Assembly (NCBI RefSeq): GCF_008801475.1
Contig: NZ_VZPP01000011.1
Coordinates: 124,001-188,000, forward strand
Direction of reading: 5' to 3'
Origin: Pseudomonas moorei
GTDB taxonomy: Bacteria > Pseudomonadota > Gammaproteobacteria > Pseudomonadales > Pseudomonadaceae
Length of the DNA: 64,000 bases
In this document: positions 8,790 to 16,369 of the stretch, piece by piece
Layout of the letters: each line of letters begins with the position of its first letter
Numbering within the stretch: the stretch's first letter is position 1
Position numbers and translations under genes: made by a program
The notes under the pieces: model-generated
What the model was told of the DNA's origin: nothing
Seen by the model: the letters and a program-made list of their open reading frames with translations, nothing else
Database searches by the model: none

Positions 8790-8791
8790 GG

Positions 8792-9847
8792 TCAGGCCTC
8801 AATCAGGGAAGGCGTGCAAGCGCGACCGGTTTCGGCCGCTTCGCGGATGGCCTCGATCAGCGCCAGGGTGCGGGCGGCATCGGCGGCGCTCACCAGCGGC
8901 TCGACTTCCCGGCGCACGACGCGCACAAAATGCTGCAACTGCAAGCGCAACGCCTCATCGGCGCTGAAGCTTTCCTGCGTCTGCACCAGGGATTGATGCC
9001 ATCCGCCATCGGCTTCGGTGTAATGCCAGCGTTTGAGTTGCGGAATGCTCAGCGCCCCACCGGTCCCGGCCAGCAAGTAGCAGGGCTGGTCAGCCTGACG
9101 CGGATACACCGGGTTCTCCCCGGAATCCAGCTCCCAACTCCAGGGCGCCGCCACCGCGTCGGACCCGGTCAGGCTGCCCAGGGCACCGCTGTCGAACTGC
9201 AGCAACACAGCCGCGCAATCTTCGTTGGCAAAACCGCGGATGGCGTTGCTGGTGATGGCCTGCACCTGACGCACTTCACCGCACAAATGCCGCAGCAAAT
9301 CAAGGTCATGGATCAGGTTCGTCAACAACATCCCCGCACCCGCCTCGCGGCGCCAGGGCGTCTCGAAATAACTGTCGGGCTTGCGCAACTGCCAGAGCGC
9401 CGTGACCGTGGTCAACCGACCCAGGGCGCCGCCCTTGACCAGTTCATGGGCACGCACGATCAAGGGATTGTGCCGCCGATGATGGCCCACCAGCACCGGT
9501 ACGCCAGTGGCCTTTGAAGCTTTCACCAGCTCGCGAACCTCATCCAGGTGCACGCCGACCGGCTTCTCCAATAGAACCGCTACGCCCGCGGCGAGGCAAT
9601 CGAGGGTGGTGCTGACGTGCAGGTTATTCGGGTTGGCGACGATGACGGCGTCCGGCTTCGCCTGCTCCAGCATCTGGCGGTGATCGGCGAAATACCCCAC
9701 TCCCCATTCAGCGGCGAGCGTTGCCGCTTGCGGGCCGGGATCGGCCACCGCACACAGCGTCGCTTCAGTCAGGGTTTTCAGATGCCGGTAATGTTGCTGA
9801 CCCATGATGCCAGCGCCGATCAGGGCAATTCGAAGGGGCGAATTCAA
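8792..9847 (-). CDS. Gfo/Idh/MocA-family NAD(P)-dependent oxidoreductase
   Basis: Cytosolic dehydrogenase of 351 residues of the glucose-fructose oxidoreductase/inositol dehydrogenase family. It has an N-terminal Rossmann fold with GAGIMG at 11-16, the family EKP motif at 94-96, and the later NLIHDLDLLRHL helix carrying the catalytic His region. The start is TTG, placed after an AGAGGA ribosome-binding site; no nearer ATG fits the Rossmann start. It is the first gene of a two-gene operon with the TIM-barrel protein. Such pairs usually work on polyols or keto-sugars, so oxidation of a ring hydroxyl is plausible. The substrate is unknown. Confidence 0.9.
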   Translation of the reverse strand: MNSPLRIALIGAGIMGQQHYRHLKTLTEATLCAVADPGPQAATLAAEWGVGYFADHRQMLEQAKPDAVIVANPNNLHVSTTLDCLAAGVAVLLEKPVGVHLDEVRELVKASKATGVPVLVGHHRRHNPLIVRAHELVKGGALGRLTTVTALWQLRKPDSYFETPWRREAGAGMLLTNLIHDLDLLRHLCGEVRQVQAITSNAIRGFANEDCAAVLLQFDSGALGSLTGSDAVAAPWSWELDSGENPVYPRQADQPCYLLAGTGGALSIPQLKRWHYTEADGGWHQSLVQTQESFSADEALRLQLQHFVRVVRREVEPLVSAADAARTLALIEAIREAAETGRACTPSLIEA

Positions 9848-9865
9848 GGCGCGGTCCTCTTGTGC

Positions 9866-9910
9866 TTATTGTTGGAAGGAAGATTTCCAACAATTTAGAA
9901 CCTGGTTCCA
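9866..9910 (-). promoter_or_regulatory. Candidate IclR operators and Crc/Hfq motif before the dehydrogenase-isomerase operon
   Basis: Two inverted repeats stand side by side. One is a perfect 10-bp-arm palindrome (9868-9894; ATTGTTGGAA, 7-bp gap, TTCCAACAAT). The other is TAGAACCTGGTTCCA (9896-9910), which has the same TGGAA-N5-TTCCA layout as the site at 10995. Read leftward, AACAATAA (9873-9866) lies just before the ribosome-binding site and fits the AAnAAnAA target of Hfq/Crc catabolite repression. Confidence 0.5.
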
Positions 9911-9978
9911 GATTCTTACACAAGCGTGCAATGAAAGTGTTCGAACAGCGCACGGTTTCAAGATTGACGGCGATCAAA

Positions 9979-10070
9979 CTGTGGGAGCGAGCTTGCTCGC
10001 GATGAGGGCAGTTCATCCAATCATCGTGCTGACTGACAAACCGTAATCGCGAGCAGGCTCGCTCCCACAG
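9979..10070. repeat. REPIN
   Basis: Inverted pair CTGTGGGAGCGAGCTTGCTC ... GAGCAGGCTCGCTCCCACAG with a 40-50 bp spacer, the common GTGGGAGCGAGC subfamily. It separates the iclR stop codon from the next operon's promoter. Confidence 0.85.
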
Positions 10071-10084
10071 GGCTTATCCAGGCC

Positions 10085-10861
10085 TCAGTTAAACAACTCC
10101 GACGCCAGACTCGCCGCCGACAATTCCTCAGTAAACCTCAACAGCAACGGCGCCAGTTCGTGCAGCCGTGCGCCCGGCATCCGCGCACTCGGCCCGGCAA
10201 TGCTGAGTACGCCGATCACCCGGCCATCGCCGGGGTGGCGCACCACCGCAGCAATCGCCGAGGTGCCGACCGCCGAACTTTCCTCGACACAGGTGTAGCC
10301 CTGCTCCCGCGCCAGGCGCAGGCGCTCGAGCAATTCAATGTTGGAACGCGGCGCATTCGGCCCCAGATCCAATGGCCGATCCACCGCCTGGCGCTCGACC
10401 AGCGACAAGGCTTCGGCATCACTCATGCACGCCAGCCAGGCATGCCCCGAGGCCGTGTAAAACAGCGGTGCATCGCGGCCCATATCGGGGTCGTAGCGCA
10501 AGCCGGAGCGGGCCCCCTGGGACTTGGCGATCCAGGTCTGCCGCTCACCTTCAATGACCCCTAGGCGCACCAGCTCACCGGTTTCCTGGGCCAGACGATC
10601 GAGCACCGGCTGCACAATATCGGCGCCACTGCTCGACAGATAACGGAAACCCATCGCCACCAGTTTGGTTGACAGGTGGTAGCGCAGGTTCTCTGGATTC
10701 TGTCGCACATACCCGAGGCGGATCAGCTCGGCGAGCAAGCGATGGGTTGCGCTCTTGGGGATGTCCAGTTGCTCCGCCAGTGTCTGCATCGGCAGGCCAC
10801 GGGGGTCGCTGGTGAGGCTTTCAAGCACACTGAAAACACGTTCGATCTGACTGCCGGCCAT
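10085..10861 (-). CDS. IclR-family transcriptional regulator
   Basis: Regulator of 258 residues. The N-terminal winged helix-turn-helix (about 8-65) contains LPMQTLAEQLDIPKSATHRLL; the C-terminal IclR effector domain carries the TASGHAWLA and VLSIAGPSARM segments. The ATG at 10861 follows GGAAG with a 5-bp gap; a GTG four codons upstream is the alternative. It is divergent from the flavoprotein-AKR operon and upstream of the dehydrogenase-isomerase operon, and IclR-type palindromes occur before both. It is therefore the likely local regulator of all four enzymes. The effector is not known. Confidence 0.92.
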   Translation of the reverse strand: MAGSQIERVFSVLESLTSDPRGLPMQTLAEQLDIPKSATHRLLAELIRLGYVRQNPENLRYHLSTKLVAMGFRYLSSSGADIVQPVLDRLAQETGELVRLGVIEGERQTWIAKSQGARSGLRYDPDMGRDAPLFYTASGHAWLACMSDAEALSLVERQAVDRPLDLGPNAPRSNIELLERLRLAREQGYTCVEESSAVGTSAIAAVVRHPGDGRVIGVLSIAGPSARMPGARLHELAPLLLRFTEELSAASLASELFN

Positions 10862-10994
10862 GGGAGCTTCCACGCAAAATTTGCTCGATTCTAGAAGACA
10901 ACCGACTGAATGCGAAATCTGGAACTCACTGTCCGATTACCGCCCGTTTTGTGCGCCTGGAACTTGCCCGGCACGGTCTGCCTCTTTTATTTTC

Positions 10995-11009
10995 TGGAAT
11001 CAAATTCCA
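10995..11009. promoter_or_regulatory. IclR-type operator in the iclR/flavoprotein divergent promoter
   Basis: The 15-mer TGGAATCAAATTCCA is a palindrome with 6-bp arms and a CAA centre. It fits the TGGAA-N5-TTCCA pattern known for E. coli IclR-type boxes and lies 27 bp before the flavoprotein start. Confidence 0.6.
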
Positions 11010-11010
11010 A

Positions 11011-11018
11011 AACAATAA
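11011..11018 (+). promoter_or_regulatory. Candidate Crc/Hfq catabolite-repression motif
   Basis: AACAATAA matches the AAnAAnAA motif bound by Hfq/Crc in Pseudomonas and sits just before the GGAG ribosome-binding site of the flavoprotein gene. The identical octamer precedes the partner operon at 9866-9873. Confidence 0.4.
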
Positions 11019-11036
11019 ATCGCTGGAGTGTTCACA

Positions 11037-12785
11037 ATGCCTGCCGAACCGCACGTTCTTCCCGACATCGACTGCGATGTGCTGATCGTCGGCTCCGGTG
11101 CGGCCGGGCTATCGGCCGCAGTCACAGCGGCATGGCATGGCCTGAAAGTCATTGTGGTGGAAAAGGATGCGGTCTTCGGTGGGGCCACGGCCTGGTCCGG
11201 CGGCTGGGCGTGGGTGCCTTGCAATCCCCTGGCCCGGCGCGCCGGTATCGTCGAAGACGTGGCGTTGCCGCGCACCTACTTGAAACACGAATTGGGCGAG
11301 CACTTCGACCCGGCAATGATTGATGCCTTCCTCGAAGCCGGCCCGCAGATGGTCGCGTTTTTCGAACAGCACACCTCGCTGCAATTCGCCGACGGCAATG
11401 CCATTGCCGACATTCATGGCGACACGCCAGGCGCAGGCACCGGTGGGCGCTCGGTGATCGCCGCCCCTTATGACGCACGAAACGTCGGCAAGCTGCTCAA
11501 GCGTCTGCGCAAGACCATGCGCGAAACATCGTTCATGGGCATGCCGATCATGGCGGGCGCTGACCTCACGGCGTTCCTCAACCTGACCCGCTCGCTGCCC
11601 GCCGCCTGGCACGTCACCCGACGCTTCACCCGCCACCTGCTCGACCTCGCCGTGCATGGCCGCGCGATGCAACTGGTCAACGGTGTGGCGCTGGTTGCGC
11701 GCCTGGCAAAATCCGCCGAGGACCTCGGCGTATTGCTGTGGGAGTCGGCGCCAGTCACCGAGTTACTGTATGAGCACCATCAGGTCCGTGGCGCGGTGAT
11801 CAGCACCGCCAAGGGCTCGGTGCGCATCCGCGCGCGCAAGGCCGTTGTGCTCGCGGCGGGCGGTTTTGCCAATGACATCGAACGGCGCAAGGCATTGTTT
11901 CCACGCACACCAACCGGGCGTGAACACCTGGCCTTGCCGCCGCTGGCGGTGTCCGGCGACGGGCTGCGACTGGGCGAAAGCGTCGGTGCTCGAGTGAATA
12001 CCGATGTGGCATCGCCAGTCGCCTGGGCACCGGTCTCGCAGGTGCGACACAGCGACGGCAGCGTTGGCCATTTTCCGCACATCATTGAACGCGGCAAGCC
12101 CGGGATCATCGGCGTCCTGAGCAACGGCCAGCGTTTCGTCAACGAAGCCAACGGTTACTACGACTACGTCAAGGCCATGGTCAGCGCCGCCCCGCCAGGC
12201 GAAGAGGTCGCTTCGTGGCTGATTTGCAGCCATGGTTTCCAGCGTCGCTACGGGCTGGGCATCTCTCGGCCGTTTCCGGTGCCACTGTCATCCTTTATCC
12301 GCAGCGGCTATCTGAAAACCGGCAACACCCTTGAAGAATTGGCATCGGCCTGCGGTATCGATCCGGATGGTCTACGCAACACCGTGGCGGACTACAACCG
12401 CCATGCGCGCAACGGCGAAGACCCGCAGTTTGGACGCGGTTCTACCCCCTATAACCGCAAGCAGGGCGATGCGCTGCAGCAACCCAACCCGTGCGTCGCC
12501 CCGATCGAACAAGGCCCGTTCTACGCGGTGAAGGTCCAGCCCGGCTGCTTCGGCACCTTTGCCGGGCTCAAGGTCAACGCACACGCCCAGGTCCTCGACG
12601 ACGCGGGTCAGGCCATCGCCGGGCTATATGCCGCGGGTGGCGACATGGCCAGCATCATGGGCGGACACTACCCCGCCGGCGGCATCAATCTGGGTCCGGC
12701 GCTGACCTTCGGCTACATCGCCGCGCGCCATATCGCAGGTATCACCGCTTTTGAAAAGGAGATCGACCATGCAGCACATCGTTAA
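11037..12785 (+). CDS. FAD-dependent oxidoreductase, 3-ketosteroid dehydrogenase/fumarate reductase-like
   Basis: Flavoprotein dehydrogenase of 582 residues (FAD_binding_2 family). The FAD-binding GSGAAG is at 19-24, followed by VVEKDAVFGGATAWSGG; the C-terminal GGHYPAGGINLGPALTFGY closes the fold. Y545 and G549 (YPAGG) occupy the place of the Tyr-Gly pair that stabilises the enolate in 3-ketosteroid dehydrogenases, suggesting alpha,beta-desaturation of a cyclic ketone. The ATG at 11037 follows GGAG; a GTG three codons upstream is less likely. Its last 17 bp overlap the aldo/keto reductase gene. Steroid breakdown genes are absent nearby, so the substrate is probably a smaller ring compound (inference). 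Confidence 0.88.
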   Translation: MPAEPHVLPDIDCDVLIVGSGAAGLSAAVTAAWHGLKVIVVEKDAVFGGATAWSGGWAWVPCNPLARRAGIVEDVALPRTYLKHELGEHFDPAMIDAFLEAGPQMVAFFEQHTSLQFADGNAIADIHGDTPGAGTGGRSVIAAPYDARNVGKLLKRLRKTMRETSFMGMPIMAGADLTAFLNLTRSLPAAWHVTRRFTRHLLDLAVHGRAMQLVNGVALVARLAKSAEDLGVLLWESAPVTELLYEHHQVRGAVISTAKGSVRIRARKAVVLAAGGFANDIERRKALFPRTPTGREHLALPPLAVSGDGLRLGESVGARVNTDVASPVAWAPVSQVRHSDGSVGHFPHIIERGKPGIIGVLSNGQRFVNEANGYYDYVKAMVSAAPPGEEVASWLICSHGFQRRYGLGISRPFPVPLSSFIRSGYLKTGNTLEELASACGIDPDGLRNTVADYNRHARNGEDPQFGRGSTPYNRKQGDALQQPNPCVAPIEQGPFYAVKVQPGCFGTFAGLKVNAHAQVLDDAGQAIAGLYAAGGDMASIMGGHYPAGGINLGPALTFGYIAARHIAGITAFEKEIDHAAHR

Positions 12786-13602
12786 CGCCCAAGGGTTGAA
12801 CATGCCAAAACTGGGCCTCGGCACCTGGCCGATGCTGGGCGAGGAATGCACCCGCGCCGTGGAACAGGCCCTGGCGCTGGGTTATCGGCACATCGATACG
12901 GCGGCGGGCTACAACAACGAAGACGCTGTCGGTCAGGCGCTGGCGAACAGCCCAACACCCCGCGAGCAAGTCCATGTCACCACCAAGGTCTGGTGGGACC
13001 AACTGCAACCCGACGCCATGCGTCACTCCATGGATCGCAGCCTCAAGGCCTTGCGCAGCGATTATGTCGACCTGTTCATGATCCATTGGCCCACCACCGA
13101 CTGGGACCTGCCGAGCACGATCGAAACCCTGGTGTCATTCAAGGAACAAGGTCTGGCACGCAACATCGGCGTGGCGAATTTTCCGCTGCCGCTGTTGCGC
13201 AATGTCGTCGAGGAACTGGGCGCTCCGCTGTCAGCCATTCAGGTCGAGTACCACGTGCTGCTCGGCCAAAACGCCCTGCTGAACTACGCCCGTCAGCATG
13301 ACCTTGCACTGACGGCCTACACGCCCCTGGCTCGCAACAAGGTGTCGGACATCCCCCAGATCCGGCAGATCGCCGCCAAACAGGGTGTATTGCCCACCCA
13401 GGTCGCGCTCAAATGGCTGCTGGATCAGGCGAACGTCGCCGCCATTCCCAAGGCCAGTAGCGAGGCCAATCAACGGGCCAACCTGGCGGCGCTGGACGTT
13501 CAACTGGACGATCAGGACCGCGCCTTGATCGCCAGCCTTTCCAAGCGCGAGCGTCAGGTCAGCCCGCCCTTTGCCCCGGTGTGGGATGCGTTCGACGAGT
13601 AA
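12769..13602 (+). CDS. Aldo/keto reductase (2,5-didehydrogluconate reductase-like)
   Basis: NADPH-dependent carbonyl reductase of 277 residues. The catalytic tetrad is complete: D43 and Y48 (HIDTAAGYNNE), K73 (TTKVWW) and H106 (MIHWPT). Overall it resembles the DkgB branch. The start lies inside the end of the flavoprotein gene and follows AAGGAG, which indicates translational coupling. Together with the flavoprotein it offers a dehydrogenation plus carbonyl-reduction pair, under the same IclR-type promoter. The physiological substrate cannot be read from sequence. Confidence 0.9.
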   Translation: MQHIVNAQGLNMPKLGLGTWPMLGEECTRAVEQALALGYRHIDTAAGYNNEDAVGQALANSPTPREQVHVTTKVWWDQLQPDAMRHSMDRSLKALRSDYVDLFMIHWPTTDWDLPSTIETLVSFKEQGLARNIGVANFPLPLLRNVVEELGAPLSAIQVEYHVLLGQNALLNYARQHDLALTAYTPLARNKVSDIPQIRQIAAKQGVLPTQVALKWLLDQANVAAIPKASSEANQRANLAALDVQLDDQDRALIASLSKRERQVSPPFAPVWDAFDE

Positions 13603-13643
13603 CCGCGTAGACCGGCTCCTGCACGCTTGATGTTCCCCCCGAT

Positions 13644-13679
13644 AAAAAAACGGCGCCCGACGGAATTCGTCGGGGTGCC
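13644..13679 (-). terminator. Minus-strand intrinsic terminator with no known gene in front of it
   Basis: Read leftward, an imperfect GC-rich stem (13652-13662 with 13668-13679, loop AATTC) is followed by seven T residues (13650-13644). On the plus strand there is no T-run, so it is not a good terminator for the AKR gene. A second hairpin, CCCGGCAA with TTGCCGGG, stands at 13706-13732. No minus-strand coding gene ends here; an sRNA or antisense transcript is possible. Confidence 0.5.
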
Positions 13680-13839
13680 CGCGTTCAATACAAACCTGAA
13701 ACGTGCCCGGCAATCCATCAGGGGTTGCCGGGCTTACGGGCGCGCGCGACAAAAGCCGGACGACCGGACTGGCGCCTCCCCCACACAGCAGCAACACTCA
13801 TCCCACGGTTCTTTACCCGGAACAAAAGAGGAATCCCAC

Positions 13840-14733
13840 ATGCTATGGAAAAAAGGCCGACGCAGTGACAACGTGGTCGATGCCCGTGGCGATGATGTCG
13901 GCGGTGGCGGCGGCGGAATGCGTTTTGGCGGTGGCAAGGGGCTGAGCCTGACGGCCATCATTCTGATCGTCGGGATCGGCTGGATCACCGGCCAGGACCC
14001 GCTGCAGATCCTCGGCCAACTGACCGGGCAGATGAGCCAGCAATCGGCACCGACCACTAATCAGACGCGCAAGGCACCACCGGCCAATGACGAAGGGGCC
14101 GAATTCGTCCGATCGATTCTGGGTGATACCGAGGACACCTGGCAGCAGATTTTCCAGCAGGCCGGCAAGCAATACAAAGACCCGACGCTGGTGTTGTTCA
14201 GCAATCGCGTTAACTCGGCGTGCGGCCTGGCCACCTCGGCGACCGGTCCGTTCTATTGCCCGGCGGACCAGAAGGTCTATCTGGACATGGCGTTCTTCCA
14301 GGAAATGTCCCAACGCTTTTCCGCGGCGGGGGACTTCGCCCAGGCCTACGTGATCGCTCACGAAGTCGGACACCACGTGCAGACCTTGCTCGGCGTTTCC
14401 GCGAAAATTCAGGCAGCGCGCCAGCAAGGCCGGCAGATGGAAGGCGATGGCGGCTTGCTGGTGCGTCAGGAACTGCAAGCCGATTGCCTGGCCGGCGTCT
14501 GGGCCAACCATGCACAACGACGACTGAACTGGCTGGAGCCGGGCGATGTCGAAGAAGCGCTCAACGCGGCCAATGCCATTGGCGATGATCGTTTGCAGCA
14601 ACAGGGTCAGGGGCGGGTGGTGCCCGACTCGTTTACCCATGGAACGTCGGCGCAACGAGTGCGCTGGTTCAAAACCGGATTCGCCCAGGGCCAGGTTGGC
14701 CAGTGCGATACCTTTGCGGCGAAAAATCTGTAA
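13840..14733 (+). CDS. ypfJ: Neutral zinc metallopeptidase, YpfJ family
   Basis: Membrane-anchored putative zinc protease of 297 residues. It begins with a polar, glycine-rich stretch (GGGGGGMRFGGGKG), then one membrane helix (about 35-52, LTAIILIVGIGWITG), then the peptidase domain. The HExxH zinc motif is H174-E175-V-G-H178 (AHEVGHH), and QELQADCLAGVWA downstream supplies the third-ligand region. The ATG follows AGAGG; the frame is open upstream but codes unlikely sequence. Its stop codon is directly followed by the start of the secreted hydrolase, so the two are probably one operon. The protein substrate is unknown. Confidence 0.9.
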   Translation: MLWKKGRRSDNVVDARGDDVGGGGGGMRFGGGKGLSLTAIILIVGIGWITGQDPLQILGQLTGQMSQQSAPTTNQTRKAPPANDEGAEFVRSILGDTEDTWQQIFQQAGKQYKDPTLVLFSNRVNSACGLATSATGPFYCPADQKVYLDMAFFQEMSQRFSAAGDFAQAYVIAHEVGHHVQTLLGVSAKIQAARQQGRQMEGDGGLLVRQELQADCLAGVWANHAQRRLNWLEPGDVEEALNAANAIGDDRLQQQGQGRVVPDSFTHGTSAQRVRWFKTGFAQGQVGQCDTFAAKNL

Positions 14734-15705
14734 ATGAAGAAGTGGCTGTTGGCGTTGTTGATCACTTGCGCGAGTCACTGCACAAGTACTTGGGCTGCCG
14801 AGGGTGGCGTCGAGGAGATCAGCCCCGGACGCCTGCTGTTGAAATCAGGCGAGATGGCGGTAGGCATCAGCCCGGCCCCGACAAAGATCGAACGTGTGCT
14901 GATCATCGTCCATGGTCGCCTGCGCAATGCACAGACCTACCTGCACAGCGCAGAACACGCGGCGGAACTGGCCGGGCAAAGCGCGACGACGCTGGTCATC
15001 GCCCCGCAATTTCTCAATGAAACCGACGTTGCGATGCATCCCGTCGCCGAAACGGTTCTGCGCTGGCAAGGCAATGAGTGGATGGCGGGGGGCGAATCCA
15101 CAGCGCCGTTCCGTCTCAGCTCGTTTGAGGCACTGGACGAAATCATCGCCCGCCTGGGTGATCGCGAGCAGTTTCCGGATGTGAAGCAAATCGTCATTGC
15201 CGGCCACTCCGGTGGTGCTCAAGTGGTTCAGCGATACGCCATGCTCGGGCACGATCAGCCAGCCCTCGACGCCGCTGTCGTGCAGGTGCGCTATGTGATC
15301 GCCAATCCATCTTCCTACGCCTACTTCGACGAACGCCGGCCCGTGGCGTTCAGTCACGCCCGCTGCCCGGACTTCAATCGCTGGAAGTACGGGCTGACGG
15401 ATCTACCCGCCTACGCCGAAGGAAAAACACCTGCGCAATTGCAGGAAAAATACGTCAAGCGCAACATCGTTTATCTGCTGGGGCAGCAGGACATCGACCC
15501 GAATCACCCGGCGCTGGACAAGGGTTGTGAAGCCCAGGCCCAAGGCCCCTATCGATTGGCCCGCGGGCGCAATTACTTTGAGTATCTGAAGCGGCTGCAA
15601 CCGCAAGGGCTCAATCAGCAACTGATCGAAGTGCCCGGCGTCGGGCATAACGGGGATGGGATGTTTACTTCGCCCGAGGGGCAGAAGGCGTTGTTCGGGC
15701 TGTAG
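14734..15705 (+). CDS. Secreted alpha/beta hydrolase-fold protein
   Basis: Exported protein of 323 residues: signal peptide about 1-21 (MKKWLLALLITCASHC...), then an alpha/beta hydrolase fold with LIIVHGRLRN (oxyanion region), nucleophile elbow GHSGG with S159, and a late GVGHNGDGMF carrying the probable catalytic His. It starts immediately after the ypfJ stop codon. Substrate is unknown; esterase or peptidase-like activity is possible. Homologues are usually annotated only as hydrolase. Confidence 0.8.
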   Translation: MKKWLLALLITCASHCTSTWAAEGGVEEISPGRLLLKSGEMAVGISPAPTKIERVLIIVHGRLRNAQTYLHSAEHAAELAGQSATTLVIAPQFLNETDVAMHPVAETVLRWQGNEWMAGGESTAPFRLSSFEALDEIIARLGDREQFPDVKQIVIAGHSGGAQVVQRYAMLGHDQPALDAAVVQVRYVIANPSSYAYFDERRPVAFSHARCPDFNRWKYGLTDLPAYAEGKTPAQLQEKYVKRNIVYLLGQQDIDPNHPALDKGCEAQAQGPYRLARGRNYFEYLKRLQPQGLNQQLIEVPGVGHNGDGMFTSPEGQKALFGL

Positions 15706-15730
15706 GTTTTGCGCTGGCCGGGCCGGCGCC

Positions 15731-15750
15731 ATCGCGAGCAGGCTCGCGAT
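15731..15750. repeat. Single REP-like palindrome
   Basis: ATCGCGAGCAGGCTCGCGAT, 9-bp arms around a 2-bp centre, between the convergent hydrolase and HAD genes; a possible bidirectional terminator. Confidence 0.7.
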
Positions 15751-15775
15751 AGCCTCAGATCAGGCAACCATGCGC

Positions 15776-16369
15776 TCAAGCCGACAACATCTGCCGCAAC
15801 TCAATGCAATCGGCCGCATGCCAATCGGTCAATTCCGGCCATGGATTTTCCGGCAGGTTCACCAACACCGTCCGCGCCCCCGCCGCCCGTCCGCAATCGA
15901 GATCAAAGCGGTAATCACCGACCATTACCATCTCGCTCGCCGGCACCTTCCAGGCCTCGGCCAGTTTCAGCAATCCACCTGGATGCGGTTTTGGCGGTGC
16001 TTCATCCCGACCGAGCACGTCCTCCACCGCGAAGCAGTCAGCCAGGCCAATCGCCTCCAGCGTAACGTGCGCCAGCTCCCGGGCATTGCGCGTGAGAATG
16101 CCCAGGCGATAACCGCGCCCGGCCAGGTCACGCACCAGCTCTACGGCGCCCGGTGCCGGTTTCGACCCGAGCGCCAGGTCACGCTCGTGCTCCAGCAGCC
16201 ACGCATGTTTGGCGGCGGCTTCATCGGCCGGCAGCGCAGCGAGGTGGGTCAGAATGTCGTCTTCCGCCGGAATCGCCAGCGCCACGCGAATCGCCGCGAA
16301 ATCATGCACCGCCACCGTCAGGGTGCCGTCCATGTCGAACACCCAGTGACGCACTTCAGCCAGGCTCAT
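15776..16369 (-). CDS. HAD-family hydrolase (phosphatase-like)
   Basis: Cytosolic haloacid-dehalogenase-superfamily phosphatase of 197 residues. Motif I is VFDMDGTL with nucleophile D12 and D14; motif II is GILTRN; motif III/IV are KPHPGGLLKLAE and MVGDYRFDLDCGRAAG. The ATG overlaps the tesB stop codon (ATGA) and follows AAGGA, so it is translationally coupled to tesB. A TTG two codons upstream is the alternative. The subgroup resembles GpH/phosphoglycolate-like phosphatases, but the substrate is not identified. Confidence 0.9.
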   Translation of the reverse strand: MSLAEVRHWVFDMDGTLTVAVHDFAAIRVALAIPAEDDILTHLAALPADEAAAKHAWLLEHERDLALGSKPAPGAVELVRDLAGRGYRLGILTRNARELAHVTLEAIGLADCFAVEDVLGRDEAPPKPHPGGLLKLAEAWKVPASEMVMVGDYRFDLDCGRAAGARTVLVNLPENPWPELTDWHAADCIELRQMLSA

